A stretch of 5,125 bases of DNA from positions 1-5,125 of the forward strand of contig JAJYHU010000361.1 of assembly GCA_021784615.1 (NCBI GenBank). The letters are read 5' to 3'. This DNA is from Acidobacteriota bacterium (GTDB lineage: Bacteria > Acidobacteriota > Terriglobia > UBA7540). Positions 5,020 to 5,125 of this stretch are shown piece by piece. A program made the translations under genes and the position numbers. Each line of letters starts with the position of its first letter. The stretch's first letter is position 1. The notes below the pieces were generated by a model that did no database searches, was not told the DNA's origin, and was given only the letters and a program-made list of their open reading frames with translations.

Positions 5020-5048
5020 TTGAACCAAACAAGGGTGTATGCTAGCCT
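5020..5048 (+). promoter_or_regulatory. Candidate promoter for the last gene
   Basis: TTGAAC (5020-5025) matches the -35 consensus at 4 of 6 (TTGA) plus a partly fitting tail. At 17 bases spacing it is followed by TAGCCT (5043-5048), a poor -10 (3 of 6). An alternative -10, TATGCT (5038-5043), is closer to consensus but badly spaced. A promoter is expected here because a terminator lies upstream, but its exact position is uncertain. Confidence 0.25.
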
Positions 5049-5070
5049 GACTGAGGTGGAATACACTTTA

Positions 5071-5080
5071 AGGGAGGTGA
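5071..5080 (+). promoter_or_regulatory. Strong Shine-Dalgarno of the last gene
   Basis: AGGGAGGTGA contains GGAGGTGA, nearly full complementarity to the 16S rRNA 3' end, with a 7-base spacer to the GTG at 5088. It fixes that GTG as the start and implies high translation. Confidence 0.85.
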
Positions 5081-5087
5081 CACGCCC

Positions 5088-5125
5088 GTGAGCACCCCTA
5101 CCGAGACCGTCCGGGTAAAGATGAT
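5088..5125 (+). CDS. Start of an unidentified protein (only first 12 codons in window)
   Basis: A GTG start 7 bases after a near-ideal Shine-Dalgarno opens a frame reading MSTPTETVRVKM up to the window edge. It is polar, with no sign of a signal peptide in the visible part. Twelve residues are too few to name a family and I do not guess one. It begins a new transcription unit after the terminator at 4883-4916. Confidence 0.75.
   Translation, partial: MSTPTETVRVKM

Larger units (their letters stand above)
4803..5087. other. Spacer between the small secreted protein and the last gene
   Basis: This 285-base stretch holds no credible gene. It contains the intrinsic terminator (4883-4916), a weaker stem with a T-run (4941-4969), a weak promoter candidate (5020-5048), and the strong Shine-Dalgarno of the next gene (5071-5080). 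Positions 4803-4880 show nothing I can name. Confidence 0.6.

Noticed and set aside
4774..5028. Minus-strand frame of 84 codons
   Set aside because: It crosses the intrinsic terminator and intergenic DNA, and shows no motif or Shine-Dalgarno.

Overview
The window looks like ordinary chromosomal DNA from a GC-rich, free-living bacterium. Acidobacteriota (Solibacter/Terriglobia-like) is my best guess. This rests on four things: the protein style of DeoC, TsaB and RimI; a small DUF1025-type zincin; a degenerate palindromic intergenic repeat of the 'GGGCTGAAGCCC...GCTACGG' kind I associate with that phylum; and a tiny secreted His/Lys-rich protein. It is an inference from memory, not from a search. 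I see no mobile element, CRISPR array, phage gene, rRNA or tRNA.

Layout. Positions 1-2403 hold a minus-strand pair. deoC (deoxyribose-phosphate aldolase, 2403-1576) is followed after only 3 bases by a gene for a cytosolic phosphatase with two GAF domains and a SpoIIE/RsbU-type PP2C domain (1572 to beyond position 1, so its C-terminus is missing). The pair is almost certainly co-transcribed, probably from an extended -10 promoter near 2508-2516. Divergent from it, on the plus strand, lies a 111-residue HExxHxxGxxE metallopeptidase-like protein (2695-3030). Then come a short spacer with a degenerate palindromic repeat and the tsaB-rimI pair (3177-4402), which overlap by an ATGA. After a 244-base spacer comes a 51-residue pre-protein (4647-4802) with a clean signal peptide and a mature part that is 20/28 Lys or His, then a good intrinsic terminator (4883-4916). 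A last gene begins at 5088 behind a very strong Shine-Dalgarno and runs off the window.

How the genes relate. TsaB is the non-catalytic partner of TsaD in making the universal tRNA modification t6A, and RimI is the usual neighbouring GNAT acetyltransferase; tsaD is not in the window. DeoC breaks down deoxyribose 5-phosphate. Its tie to a GAF-SpoIIE phosphatase gene is positional only. Translation-start style differs within the window: the zincin and tsaB start codons lie 6-8 bases after good -10 boxes with no Shine-Dalgarno, which suggests leaderless mRNAs, while the small secreted protein and the last gene have textbook Shine-Dalgarno sites.

I see no obvious new multi-gene system. The items most worth a second look are the Lys/His-rich secreted miniprotein with its structured leader, the DeoC with an N-terminal amphipathic extension and a His at the usual reactive-Cys position, the leaderless starts, and a SpoIIE-type phosphatase whose NAGH motif reads NAGM.
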